Origin: Candidatus Omnitrophota bacterium
Lineage (GTDB): Bacteria; Omnitrophota; Gorgyraeia; Gorgyraeales; Gorgyraeaceae
Reading direction: 5' to 3'
Assembly: GCA_013202925.1 (NCBI GenBank)
Contig: JABMRA010000020.1
Span: 1 to 6,319 of the forward strand
DNA: 6,319 nt
The stretch's first letter is position 1. Each line of letters begins with the position of its first letter. This document shows positions 1 through 5,724 of the stretch, in pieces. A program made the translations under genes and the position numbers. Under the pieces are notes generated by a model that was given only the letters and a program-made list of their open reading frames with translations, was not told where the DNA came from and ran no database searches.

Positions 1-16
1 CCCACCTCCGGCACCA
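1..16 (+). tRNA. tRNA 3' end, probably tRNA-Leu (partial)
   Basis: Only the last 16 bases are present. They parse cleanly as the 3' half of a T-stem (CCCAC, 1-5), the 3' acceptor strand CTCCGGC (6-12), discriminator A13 and an encoded CCA (14-16). The missing 5' end would have to read GCCGGAG, a common start for bacterial tRNA-Leu, and discriminator A is required for leucine identity. The anticodon lies outside the window, so the amino acid is an inference. A complete tRNA-Ala follows 133 bases downstream on the same strand, which supports a tRNA cluster. Confidence 0.62.
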
Positions 17-42
17 TGGTTTGTGAATGGGAGTCGAATGGA

Positions 43-83
43 GTCCGCTGCATGCGACGAAAAGGAGCATGCGTTTAGCGGAC
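43..83. repeat. Two-step hairpin between the tRNA genes
   Basis: An outer 7-bp stem, GTCCGCT (43-49) with AGCGGAC (77-83), continues into a 6-bp stem, GCATGC (50-55) with GCATGC (67-72). Bases 73-76 form a bulge and the 11-base loop is GACGAAAAGGA (56-66). The loop closely matches that of the hairpin at 258-286, which has a different stem, so I read both as members of one dispersed repeat family. There is no T tract after it, so it is not an intrinsic terminator. No protein-coding gene is supported here. Confidence 0.7.
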
Positions 84-94
84 GGATGGCCGAC

Positions 95-107
95 CCGCCT
101 GCGGCGG
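95..107. repeat. Short GC-rich hairpin
   Basis: CCGCC (95-99) pairs with GGCGG (103-107) across a TGC loop. The GCGGAC at 104-109 repeats the GCGGAC of the preceding hairpin's 3' arm (78-83), so it could pair with GTCCGC at 43-48 as an alternative. It is probably part of the same repeat cluster. Confidence 0.45.
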
Positions 108-119
108 ACTTAATGGTGC

Positions 120-150
120 CTCAGGATCAAAATTTACTTCGTAAATTTTG
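120..150. repeat. Hairpin element, copy A, left flank of tRNA-Ala
   Basis: This 31-base element is CTCAGGATCAA (120-130) running into a perfect 10-bp hairpin, CAAAATTTAC (128-137) with GTAAATTTTG (141-150), loop TTC. Its last base is the first base of tRNA-Ala. An inverted copy of the same length lies at 222-252. Comparing the two in the same orientation gives 22 of 31 identical positions. Eight of the nine differences fall in four base pairs that changed on both sides, so pairing is kept. Confidence 0.75.
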
Positions 151-223
151 GGGCTGTAGTGAAGCGGGATCACGCGACAATGGCATTGTCGAGTCACGGG
201 TTCGATTCCCGTCAGCTCCACCA
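150..223 (+). tRNA. tRNA-Ala(GGC)
   Basis: A complete 74-base cloverleaf with encoded CCA can be folded by hand. The acceptor is GGGGCTG (150-156) with CAGCTCC (213-219), and contains the G3:U70 wobble pair that marks alanine tRNAs. The D-stem is GTGA/TCAC with a short 7-base loop holding GG. The anticodon stem is CGACA/TGTCG with loop ATGGCAT, giving anticodon GGC for GCC and GCT codons. This loop, including the unusual A32-U38 pair, is the same as in E. coli tRNA-Ala(GGC). A 4-base variable region ends in C48, which can form the Levitt pair with G15. The T-arm is ACGGG-TTCGATT-CCCGT, then discriminator A220 and CCA. Repeat hairpins touch both ends of the gene. I see no clear promoter directly upstream, so it is probably processed from a transcript shared with the preceding tRNA. 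Confidence 0.95.
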
Positions 224-252
224 ATTTTGCCAAAGGCAAAATTGATCCTGAG
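222..252. repeat. Hairpin element, copy B (inverted), right flank of tRNA-Ala
   Basis: This is the inverted partner of the element at 120-150. A perfect 10-bp hairpin, CAATTTTGCC (222-231) with GGCAAAATTG (235-244) and loop AAA, leads into TTGATCCTGAG (242-252), the exact reverse complement of 120-130. The hairpin overlaps the last two bases of the tRNA CCA. It sits where a terminator would, but no T run follows, so termination is unlikely. Confidence 0.75.
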
Positions 253-257
253 CAAGT

Positions 258-286
258 ATAAAATCCGATGAATAAGAGGATTTTAT
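258..286. repeat. Hairpin with conserved 11-base loop, upstream of leuS
   Basis: ATAAAATCC (258-266) pairs perfectly with GGATTTTAT (278-286) around the 11-base loop GATGAATAAGA (267-277). The loop matches the loop of the hairpin at 43-83 at 8 of 11 positions and has the same length, while the stems share nothing. Both are followed by a similar tail (ATGCG, then AGCG and GGA). The hairpin would lie in the leuS leader if transcription starts upstream. No T tract follows. Confidence 0.65.
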
Positions 287-333
287 GCGAAGCGAAGGAC
301 CTACTAAGATAAACGCATCAAATTGTATAATCT

Positions 334-2844
334 ATGAAAGAGCAATTTTATCCATTCAAGAAGATCGAGAAGAAATGGCAGAAGAAATGGGCGGCAGAGC
401 GTCTTTTTAAGATGGACCCTGCTTCATCGCAGCCAAAGTTTTACTGCCTGATGATGTTTCCTTATCCTTCCTCAGCGCTTCATGTCGGCCACGGCAGGAA
501 CTATATTATTGGCGACGTGGTAGCCCGCTATAAAATCATGCGAAGATTTAATATACTGGCGCCCATGGGTTGGGACGCATTCGGCCTGCCCGCTGAAAAC
601 GCCGCAATAAAAAGCGGCATACACCCAAAGACTTCCACATTGAATAATATAAAGACAATGAAACGCCAGCTCAATTCCTGGGGCGTTGGATATGACTGGG
701 ATAGGGAGATCGCCTCCTGCATGCCTGATTACTACAAATGGACTCAATGGATATTCCTCGAGCTTTATAAAAAAGGCCTGGCCTACAAGAAAAAGGCCTC
801 TGTAAACTGGTGTCCGTCCTGCCAGACAGTACTTGCGAATGAGCAGGTCGTAGACGGTGCTTGTGAAAGATGCTCTACGCAGGTTGAATTGCGCAGTCTC
901 GAGCAGTGGTTTTTTAAAATAACTGATTATGCGCAGAAACTCCTGGATGATCTGGCATTGCTGGAGGATTGGCCTGAGCGCGTCAGGCTGATGCAGAAAA
1001 ACTGGATCGGCAGGAGCGAAGGCGTGGAGATAGATTTTAAGATCGCGGACACCGACATTATCTTACCCTGTTTCACAACAAGGGTGGATACGATCTATGG
1101 AGCCACCTATATGGTGCTTGCCGTAGAACATCCATTGATCGAGGATTTGATAAAAGGCGCGAAAAACGAAAAAGAGATAAAAAAATTCATTAACGAGGTC
1201 AAAAAAGAAAGCCTTGTCGAAAGGGTCTCTGCGGATGTTGAGAAAAAAGGGATATTTACGGGCAGATACGTTATAAATCCCGTCAACAATAAAAAGATAC
1301 CGCTCTGGATTGCAAATTACATCCTGATGGAATACGGCACAGGCGCAGTAATGGCAGTGCCTGCGCACGACCAGAGGGACTTTGACTTTGCGAAGAAGTA
1401 TGATCTGTCGATAGAGGTCGTAATAGATGATCCAAAAGAGCAGCTCGACGGCAAAAACATGAAAGAGGCGTATATCGAAGAAGGCCAAATGGTGAATTCC
1501 GGAAAGTTTAACGGGATCCCGAGCCTCGATGCAATGGAAAAGATCGCAGATTATATGGAGCAGGAGAAGATCGGCAGAAGAAAAATCCACTATAAATTAC
1601 GGGACTGGCTTATTTCCAGGCAAAGGTACTGGGGCGCGCCTATCCCCATTGTCTATTGCGATGCATGCGGCATCCAGCCAGTAAATGAAAAGGACCTGCC
1701 GGTCCTCCTGCCTGAAAAAATTAAATTCAAGCCCCACGGCGAGTCCCCCCTGAAGGATGTCAAAGATTTTGTCGAGACAAAATGCCCCAGGTGCAATAAA
1801 AAGGCAAGGCGCGAGATAGACACAATGGATACCTTTGTGGATTCAAGCTGGTATTTTTTGAGATATCTCTCGCCAAAGGACGATAAAAGGCCCTTTGACA
1901 AAGATATAGTAAATAAATGGCTGCCTGTGGATCAGTATATCGGAGGCGTGGAGCACGCGATCCTGCACCTTATGTACTCGAGGTTTATTGTAAAGGTGCT
2001 TCACGATATGGGCCACGTGGGATTCAAGGAGCCTTTTGCAAAACTTTTTACCCAGGGCATGATCGTAAAGGACGGGGCAAAGATGTCCAAATCAAAAGGC
2101 AATGTCGTAAGCCCGGACAAACTCATTGATAAATACGGCGCAGATACAGTCAGGTCTTACACGTTGTTTATCGGCCCGCCTGAAAAGGACGCTGAATGGA
2201 ATGACCGCGGTGTAGAAGGGGCGTGGAGGTTTTTGAACAGGGTGTGGAGGCTTGTTGAACAAGCGACAAGCGACCCCTCGACCTTGCTCGGGGCAGGCAA
2301 GCGACAGGGGGCAGGGGAAAACCCCTCAGACAGATCTCTTAGGCGCAGGACGCACCTCACGATCAAAAAAGTCACAGAAGACATGGAAGGCAGCTTTCAT
2401 TTCAATACGGCGCTAAGCGCAATAATGGAACTCGTGAACGAGATTTACAAAGTTAGCGACAGGCGACCCCTCGACCTTGCTCGGGGCAGGCAAGCGACAG
2501 GCGACAAGGATTTTAAAGAGGCTATAGAGTCAGTAATAATTTTACTTGCGCCTTTTGTCCCGCACATTGCTGAGGAGATGTGGGAGAGGTCAGGCAATAA
2601 AAAGAGTGTATTTAAGGCGGAGTGGCCCAAGCATGACGAAAAGGCCATTATCCAGGAAAAGGTCACAATGGTCATCCAGATAAATGGCAGGGTAAGGTCT
2701 AAGATAGAAATTTCCTCAGGCGCGACAGAGGACGAAGTGAAAAAGGCAGTGCTCGAAAATCCAGTAGTCAATAAATGGACAGGCGGTAAAACTCCTAAGA
2801 AATTCATCATCGTAAAGGGCCGTCTTGTAAACCTTGTAATATGA
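334..2844 (+). CDS. leuS: Leucyl-tRNA synthetase
   Basis: Cytoplasmic class I synthetase that charges tRNA-Leu with leucine using ATP and removes mischarged amino acids. The 836 residues are normal length. The HIGH-type motif is HVGH (50-53) and the second signature is KMSKS (583-587). Two Cys-pair clusters suit zinc binding: C160/C163 with C177/C180, and C442/C445 with C484/C487. The CP1 editing domain shows TTRVDT (248-253) and GTGAVMAVPAHDQRD with the conserved Asp at 346. The C-terminal domain keeps INGRVRSK. The start is forced: an in-frame TAA lies at 328-330 and MKEQFYPFKKIEKKW is a typical N-terminus, yet no Shine-Dalgarno site is visible. Two stretches of the C-terminal helical (anticodon-binding) part, about residues 643-668 and 708-724, are translated repeats that do not look like LeuRS sequence. 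The frame is intact, so I expect a working enzyme. Confidence 0.97.
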   Translation: MKEQFYPFKKIEKKWQKKWAAERLFKMDPASSQPKFYCLMMFPYPSSALHVGHGRNYIIGDVVARYKIMRRFNILAPMGWDAFGLPAENAAIKSGIHPKTSTLNNIKTMKRQLNSWGVGYDWDREIASCMPDYYKWTQWIFLELYKKGLAYKKKASVNWCPSCQTVLANEQVVDGACERCSTQVELRSLEQWFFKITDYAQKLLDDLALLEDWPERVRLMQKNWIGRSEGVEIDFKIADTDIILPCFTTRVDTIYGATYMVLAVEHPLIEDLIKGAKNEKEIKKFINEVKKESLVERVSADVEKKGIFTGRYVINPVNNKKIPLWIANYILMEYGTGAVMAVPAHDQRDFDFAKKYDLSIEVVIDDPKEQLDGKNMKEAYIEEGQMVNSGKFNGIPSLDAMEKIADYMEQEKIGRRKIHYKLRDWLISRQRYWGAPIPIVYCDACGIQPVNEKDLPVLLPEKIKFKPHGESPLKDVKDFVETKCPRCNKKARREIDTMDTFVDSSWYFLRYLSPKDDKRPFDKDIVNKWLPVDQYIGGVEHAILHLMYSRFIVKVLHDMGHVGFKEPFAKLFTQGMIVKDGAKMSKSKGNVVSPDKLIDKYGADTVRSYTLFIGPPEKDAEWNDRGVEGAWRFLNRVWRLVEQATSDPSTLLGAGKRQGAGENPSDRSLRRRTHLTIKKVTEDMEGSFHFNTALSAIMELVNEIYKVSDRRPLDLARGRQATGDKDFKEAIESVIILLAPFVPHIAEEMWERSGNKKSVFKAEWPKHDEKAIIQEKVTMVIQINGRVRSKIEISSGATEDEVKKAVLENPVVNKWTGGKTPKKFIIVKGRLVNLVI
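2262..2308 (+). repeat. Coding-region palindromic repeat in leuS, copy 1
   Basis: This 47-base unit matches 2455-2501 at 46 of 47 positions (only 2269 against 2462 differs). It starts with two AGCGAC heptamer-like units, has an imperfect palindrome in the middle (CCC, bulged T, CGA, loop CCTTGC, TCGGGG) and ends with another AGCGACA. In leuS it is read as QATSDPSTLLGAGKRQG. The host gene stays in frame. Confidence 0.9.
2313..2326. repeat. Small hairpin next to leuS repeat copy 1
   Basis: AGGGG (2313-2317) pairs with CCCCT (2322-2326) across an AAAA loop, directly after repeat copy 1. It extends the foreign-looking stretch, so the first insert in LeuRS reaches about residue 668 while the second is shorter. 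It may be a second small element or the tail of the first. Confidence 0.4.
2455..2501 (+). repeat. Coding-region palindromic repeat in leuS, copy 2
   Basis: This is the second copy of the 47-base unit, 193 bases downstream of the first. Because 193 is not a multiple of three, the same DNA is read in another frame, giving SDRRPLDLARGRQATG instead of the peptide of copy 1. The near identity of the DNA, with unrelated peptides, means the repeat spread as DNA and not as a duplicated protein motif. Confidence 0.9.
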
Positions 2845-4031
2845 ATATGCTGAGAAAATTGATTCTTGTTATGATTTATGTATTGTTGGCGTGGGGTGCC
2901 GATGCCTTTGCGGACAGTGTCTATCTGAAGAACGGCAACAAGATATCCGGCATTATAACCAAAGAGAGCGAGGATTCCGTAGAGGTAAAGATCAATATAG
3001 GCGCGACAGTTACTTTTTCCAAACAGGACGTGGATAGGATAGAGAGGGCATCTGATGACAAGCATGCTAAAATACAGGATGCCTGGGAGACAGAGAAGTC
3101 CAAGAGGGAAGTAGAGGAAATAACAAAGGATGTCTTTGTAGAGGGACAGGTAGAAAAAGGTCTTGTGGAATATAAAGGCGAATGGATCATGCCTGAGGAA
3201 AAAGAAAGGCTGCAGGCGGCGAGCATAGCCAAAGGTTTTGACAAGGGCTACAAAGAGGCGAGGTTTTCGAACAGAAAAGATAAAACAAAGAGATCGGATT
3301 TTGCAAAGCAACTGCTCGATAAGGGAAACTGGTTTGTTAAAGAGACGGAAAACTTTTCAATATTCTACAGAGACCTTTCCCAGGCAAAGATAGTAAGCGA
3401 TAAGGCAGAGTATTATTTTGAAAAGATAGCGTATGACTTTGGCTACGAGGCAGAGATAAAATGGGATAAAAAATGCCAGGTATATATCGTGGAGAACGTT
3501 GATAAATGGAAGGGTTTTTTGAAGGACGTGGGATTTAATCCAGCGCTTGTAGGCGGGTTCGTACCAAATTATGGCGAGAGGGAGATGTTTTTGTGTACCT
3601 TATCAGAGGCATACCTTGCTGTCACGTTTCCTCATGAGTTGACGCACCTTATTTTCAGTGATATAGCCGGCAAGAGTACAATACCTCTGTGGCTGAACGA
3701 GGGCCTGGCAAATTACGAGGCGAGCGTAACCAGCCTATCAAACAAACTTCTCATAAAATACATAAAGCAGGGCAAACATATACTCCTGGGAGACCTCCTT
3801 CGCATGGCCAGATATCCTGACGGCAAAGAGATGAGAGAGCTTTTTTACGCCCAGTCAGAAAAGATGGTGGAATTTCTCATTACGCAGCACGGAAGGAAAA
3901 AATTCAGAAAGTTTTGCGACCTTATATTAAAAGACCGTTCTTTCAGGGATGCCCTTTTTGGCGCCTATAAAGGAGCATTCGAGGACATAGAGGATTTTAA
4001 TATAAAGCTGGTGGAGTATATCGTAAAATAA
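2841..4031 (+). CDS. Secreted HExxH metallopeptidase-like protein
   Basis: 396 residues with an N-terminal signal sequence (basic MNMLRK, hydrophobic 7-19, likely cleavage near A24). After it comes a small domain (about 26-69) starting SVYLKNGNKISG, rich in beta-type sequence. A charged, probably helical stretch with the short motif YKGEWIMPEE (111-120) follows. The C-terminal half carries HELTH (265-269) and a downstream NEG with E287, the spacing of the zinc ligands in gluzincins of the peptidase MA type. This suggests a zinc peptidase acting outside the cytoplasm; the substrate is unknown. The start ATG overlaps the leuS stop (ATGA, 2841-2844), so translation is probably coupled; no clear Shine-Dalgarno site is present. 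An alternative ATG at 2847 would remove only two residues. Confidence 0.85.
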   Translation: MNMLRKLILVMIYVLLAWGADAFADSVYLKNGNKISGIITKESEDSVEVKINIGATVTFSKQDVDRIERASDDKHAKIQDAWETEKSKREVEEITKDVFVEGQVEKGLVEYKGEWIMPEEKERLQAASIAKGFDKGYKEARFSNRKDKTKRSDFAKQLLDKGNWFVKETENFSIFYRDLSQAKIVSDKAEYYFEKIAYDFGYEAEIKWDKKCQVYIVENVDKWKGFLKDVGFNPALVGGFVPNYGEREMFLCTLSEAYLAVTFPHELTHLIFSDIAGKSTIPLWLNEGLANYEASVTSLSNKLLIKYIKQGKHILLGDLLRMARYPDGKEMRELFYAQSEKMVEFLITQHGRKKFRKFCDLILKDRSFRDALFGAYKGAFEDIEDFNIKLVEYIVK

Positions 4032-4072
4032 TCGCGGAACTACGCGGAACGTAACGCGGAACTACGCAGAAG
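4032..4072. repeat. Short tandem repeat in the intergenic gap
   Basis: Right after the peptidase stop, CGCGGAAC occurs at 4033-4040, 4043-4050 and 4055-4062, with a degenerate CGCAGAAG at 4065-4072. The spacing alternates 10, 12, 10 bases, making a compound unit of about 22 bases present twice. The last unit merges into the Shine-Dalgarno site of the next gene. It has no clear hairpin. Confidence 0.75.
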
Positions 4073-4075
4073 GAG
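4070..4075 (+). promoter_or_regulatory. Ribosome binding site of the lipoprotein gene
   Basis: AAGGAG ends 10 bases before the ATG at 4086. It is the only textbook Shine-Dalgarno site preceded by a real gap in this operon, so translation starts independently here, unlike at the overlapping junctions. Confidence 0.8.
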
Positions 4076-4085
4076 ATGGTTAGAA

Positions 4086-4439
4086 ATGAAAAAAATATTG
4101 CTCTCTATTTTAGTTATATTGGTATTTTCTGGTTGTGCGGAGATACAGACGCCCACGCCTAAGTATGCCTTGACGCACCCCCTTAGTACAAAGACAATGG
4201 TGACTCAGGGCACGCCTAAGGGCGAGGTCATTGAAAAATGGGGCGAGCCGGACAAGATAATCGAAATGGGCGAGGATGACATGGGCATCAAGAAAGAGGC
4301 ATGGATATACGAGGCCTGGTTTCAGAACGCGCCGCTTGATTACAGGCATTTCTCAAGAAAGAAGAAAATATATTTCACAGGCGATTACGTAACGGGATTT
4401 GAAGACATAGAGGATGAAGGCGAAGGGAGAGAAGAATGA
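4086..4439 (+). CDS. Small lipoprotein with BamE/SmpA-like motif
   Basis: 117 residues. MKKILLSILVILVF is a short signal peptide ending in FSGC, with C17 as the likely lipidated cysteine; F at position -3 is a slightly unusual lipobox. The mature part contains GTPKGEVIEKWGEPDKI (about 42-58), which resembles the G-x-[ST]-x-x-[ED]-V...GxPD motif of the BamE/SmpA/OmlA family. That family consists of small outer-membrane lipoproteins linked to envelope assembly. A conserved-looking aromatic stretch (AWIYEAWF) and an acidic C-terminus follow. The resemblance is from one motif only, so I do not assign it as BamE. The gene overlaps the next one by ATGA (4436-4439), so the two are probably translated together. 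Confidence 0.8.
   Translation: MKKILLSILVILVFSGCAEIQTPTPKYALTHPLSTKTMVTQGTPKGEVIEKWGEPDKIIEMGEDDMGIKKEAWIYEAWFQNAPLDYRHFSRKKKIYFTGDYVTGFEDIEDEGEGREE
4423..4429 (+). promoter_or_regulatory. Ribosome binding site of the 314-residue protein
   Basis: AAGGGAG lies inside the end of the lipoprotein gene, 6 bases before the ATG at 4436. It supports this start and shows the overlapping gene has its own initiation site. Confidence 0.7.
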
Positions 4440-5380
4440 AGAAGATATCCTTATTTATCCTATTCTTTATTTTTATCCTTGCATCCATAGGATTGGCTAA
4501 AGAGTCTGAGGAAGAGCTCAGGACATATCTAAGTGACATGAACAGGATAGTTATTGTTGTCGAAGATGCAATGCGGAATGTCAGCATGAATATTTTGCCG
4601 GCTAAAAATGCAGCAGAGAAGATATCAAGCAGTATAGAAAAGTTCGAAGTCTTAAAGGCCCCTTCGATATTTTTAAAGGACCACAATAACATGCTCACTG
4701 CATTTAAATTCATGAGGGACGGGTTGAAATTATATTCGGAAAGCGAGAGAGAAAAATCTGTGGCGTTAGTGAAAGAGGGGGCAGTTTTTTTTAAAAATGC
4801 CGGTCTAAGCATAAGGACAATAGCTGAACAGGAAGGACTGATACCTGTAAGACCAAAACCAAGCGAGGCTACAAAGCCCATATTGCCCCCTATTGCGCCT
4901 GCTCCTATCGCGATCGCGGGCATATCTCCTACGCCTTCACCACACATCTCGTCTCCTGACATTGAGACTGGTATTGTAATAGGCGAGGGAGATCTTTCCA
5001 GCGGCATTAACTTAATGGGCACCACATATACCACTAGTATAACTGCAGCATCTACTTCTCTGTTAGCTGTAATAGGTAAGATCGTTTCTATAGATAGAGA
5101 TGGCGATTATTTTAGAGTTGCAGTTGAAGAAGATTCCGGAGAGATGTTAAAATTTGATGTTAAGCAAGGAGAATGCAGCATAATAATAGATAATAAACCC
5201 GCCAGCATAGACAGGATAGATAAGGGCATGGATTCCTGCATATTGTATGACCAAAGTACAGATAAAAATCAGGCAAAGTCCATCACTATATTAAAACCCG
5301 AGGATGTAGCTTTATTTAAAAGATCAATAGAATCAGCCACTGTTGTTCCTGCGGATTTAAAAGGTGGCCCTACCGAATAA
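4436..5380 (+). CDS. Secreted protein of unknown function, proline-rich linker
   Basis: 314 residues; I do not recognise the family. MKKISLFILFFIFILASIGLA is a clear signal peptide, with likely cleavage after A21. Residues 24-135 are charged and mostly helical in character. A proline- and alanine-rich linker follows (about 136-170, including PPIAPAPIAIAGISPTPSP). The C-terminal part (about 210-290) looks beta-rich, with two cysteines, C247 and C268, that could form a disulfide outside the cytoplasm. There is no lipobox or C-terminal anchor. The layout suggests a two-domain periplasmic or surface protein with a flexible spacer. It overlaps the lipoprotein gene by 4 bases and ends 11 bases before comEA, so it may work with either neighbour. 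Real coding is supported by the signal peptide, the ribosome binding site and the operon position. Confidence 0.8.
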   Translation: MKKISLFILFFIFILASIGLAKESEEELRTYLSDMNRIVIVVEDAMRNVSMNILPAKNAAEKISSSIEKFEVLKAPSIFLKDHNNMLTAFKFMRDGLKLYSESEREKSVALVKEGAVFFKNAGLSIRTIAEQEGLIPVRPKPSEATKPILPPIAPAPIAIAGISPTPSPHISSPDIETGIVIGEGDLSSGINLMGTTYTTSITAASTSLLAVIGKIVSIDRDGDYFRVAVEEDSGEMLKFDVKQGECSIIIDNKPASIDRIDKGMDSCILYDQSTDKNQAKSITILKPEDVALFKRSIESATVVPADLKGGPTE

Positions 5381-5391
5381 CACCTTGGATC

Positions 5392-5724
5392 ATGTTGGAT
5401 ATCTCAAGACCTGAAAGACATCTTATCCTCGGCCTCATTTTCCTCGGGCTGTTCTGCACAGGCCTTTCATATCATCAAAAAATATCCTCCAATCTCATTG
5501 AGCAGATCGAGATCAAAGAGCGCCATAGAGTCATAGACATCAATACAGCCGGCGCTAACGAACTTGAACGCCTGCCTGGCGTGGGACCGGTTTTGGCAGG
5601 GGATATTATTGCCTACAGGGAGACCGCAGGGGAATTTAAAAACATAGAAGAATTAAAGAATGTAAAAGGCATCGGCGATAAAAAATTCGGAAAAATAAAG
5701 GACCTTGTGGTTATAAGTGAATAA
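5392..5724 (+). CDS. comEA: ComEA-type helix-hairpin-helix DNA-binding protein
   Basis: 110 residues. A single membrane segment (about 11-26) anchors it, and the rest should face outward. The C-terminal part has the paired helix-hairpin-helix motifs of ComEA: IDINTAGANELERLPGVGP (48-66) and then a second hairpin around VKGIGDKK (91-98). In transformable bacteria ComEA binds incoming double-stranded DNA non-specifically and passes it to the ComEC channel. The next gene encodes ComEC, which strongly supports the call. The ATG at 5392 is the best start: no in-frame start codon is visible just upstream, and it includes the whole membrane segment. No Shine-Dalgarno site is seen; the gene lies 11 bases after the previous stop. 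HhH proteins of this size can have other roles, but the context argues against that. Confidence 0.9.
   Translation: MLDISRPERHLILGLIFLGLFCTGLSYHQKISSNLIEQIEIKERHRVIDINTAGANELERLPGVGPVLAGDIIAYRETAGEFKNIEELKNVKGIGDKKFGKIKDLVVISE
5697..5702 (+). promoter_or_regulatory. Possible ribosome binding site of comEC
   Basis: TAAAGGA-type sequence inside the end of comEA, 14 bases before the GTG at 5717. The spacing is long, so coupling to comEA translation probably matters as well. Confidence 0.4.

Larger units (their letters stand above)
10..120. repeat. 8-bp inverted repeat, GGCACCAT / ATGGTGCC
   Basis: Bases 10-17 (the end of the partial tRNA plus one T) are the exact reverse complement of 113-120. 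Together they could close a structure around the whole spacer between the two tRNAs. Either the spacer forms a closed domain in the precursor transcript, or 113-120 is an inverted remnant of a tRNA 3' end left by repeat insertion. An 8-bp match at this distance could also be chance. Confidence 0.4.

Noticed and set aside
150..223. tmRNA, suggested by GGGGCTG and the CAGCTCCACCA end
   Set aside because: The bases between form complete D and anticodon arms with a proper GGC anticodon loop and no tag-coding region, so it is an ordinary tRNA-Ala.
222..252. Intrinsic terminator after tRNA-Ala
   Set aside because: The hairpin is strong but is followed by GATCCTGAG and not a T run. The mirrored copy upstream of the tRNA also argues for a repeat element.
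23..271. Small plus-strand open frame of 82 codons
   Set aside because: It runs straight through the tRNA-Ala gene and the flanking hairpins, has no ribosome binding site, and its product has no recognisable features.
1063..1590. Minus-strand open frame of 175 codons within leuS
   Set aside because: It is the shadow of the LeuRS editing domain, which is clearly the coding frame.
2445..3311. Long minus-strand open frame of 288 codons
   Set aside because: It is antisense to the conserved end of leuS and the start of the peptidase gene, its product is rich in Phe, Leu and Cys without family motifs, and no ribosome binding site was noted.
4032..4072. CRISPR-like array
   Set aside because: The units are 8-10 bases with 2-4 base spacers, far too short for CRISPR repeats and spacers, and no cas genes are present.
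4909..4918. CGCGATCGCG palindrome
   Set aside because: It is a single 10-base palindrome in the sequence encoding the proline-rich linker, with no second copy seen in the window, so it is likely chance.
4375..5034. Minus-strand open frame of 219 codons
   Set aside because: It is antisense to the signal peptide, helical region and proline linker of the 314-residue protein; low-complexity composition explains the lack of stops.
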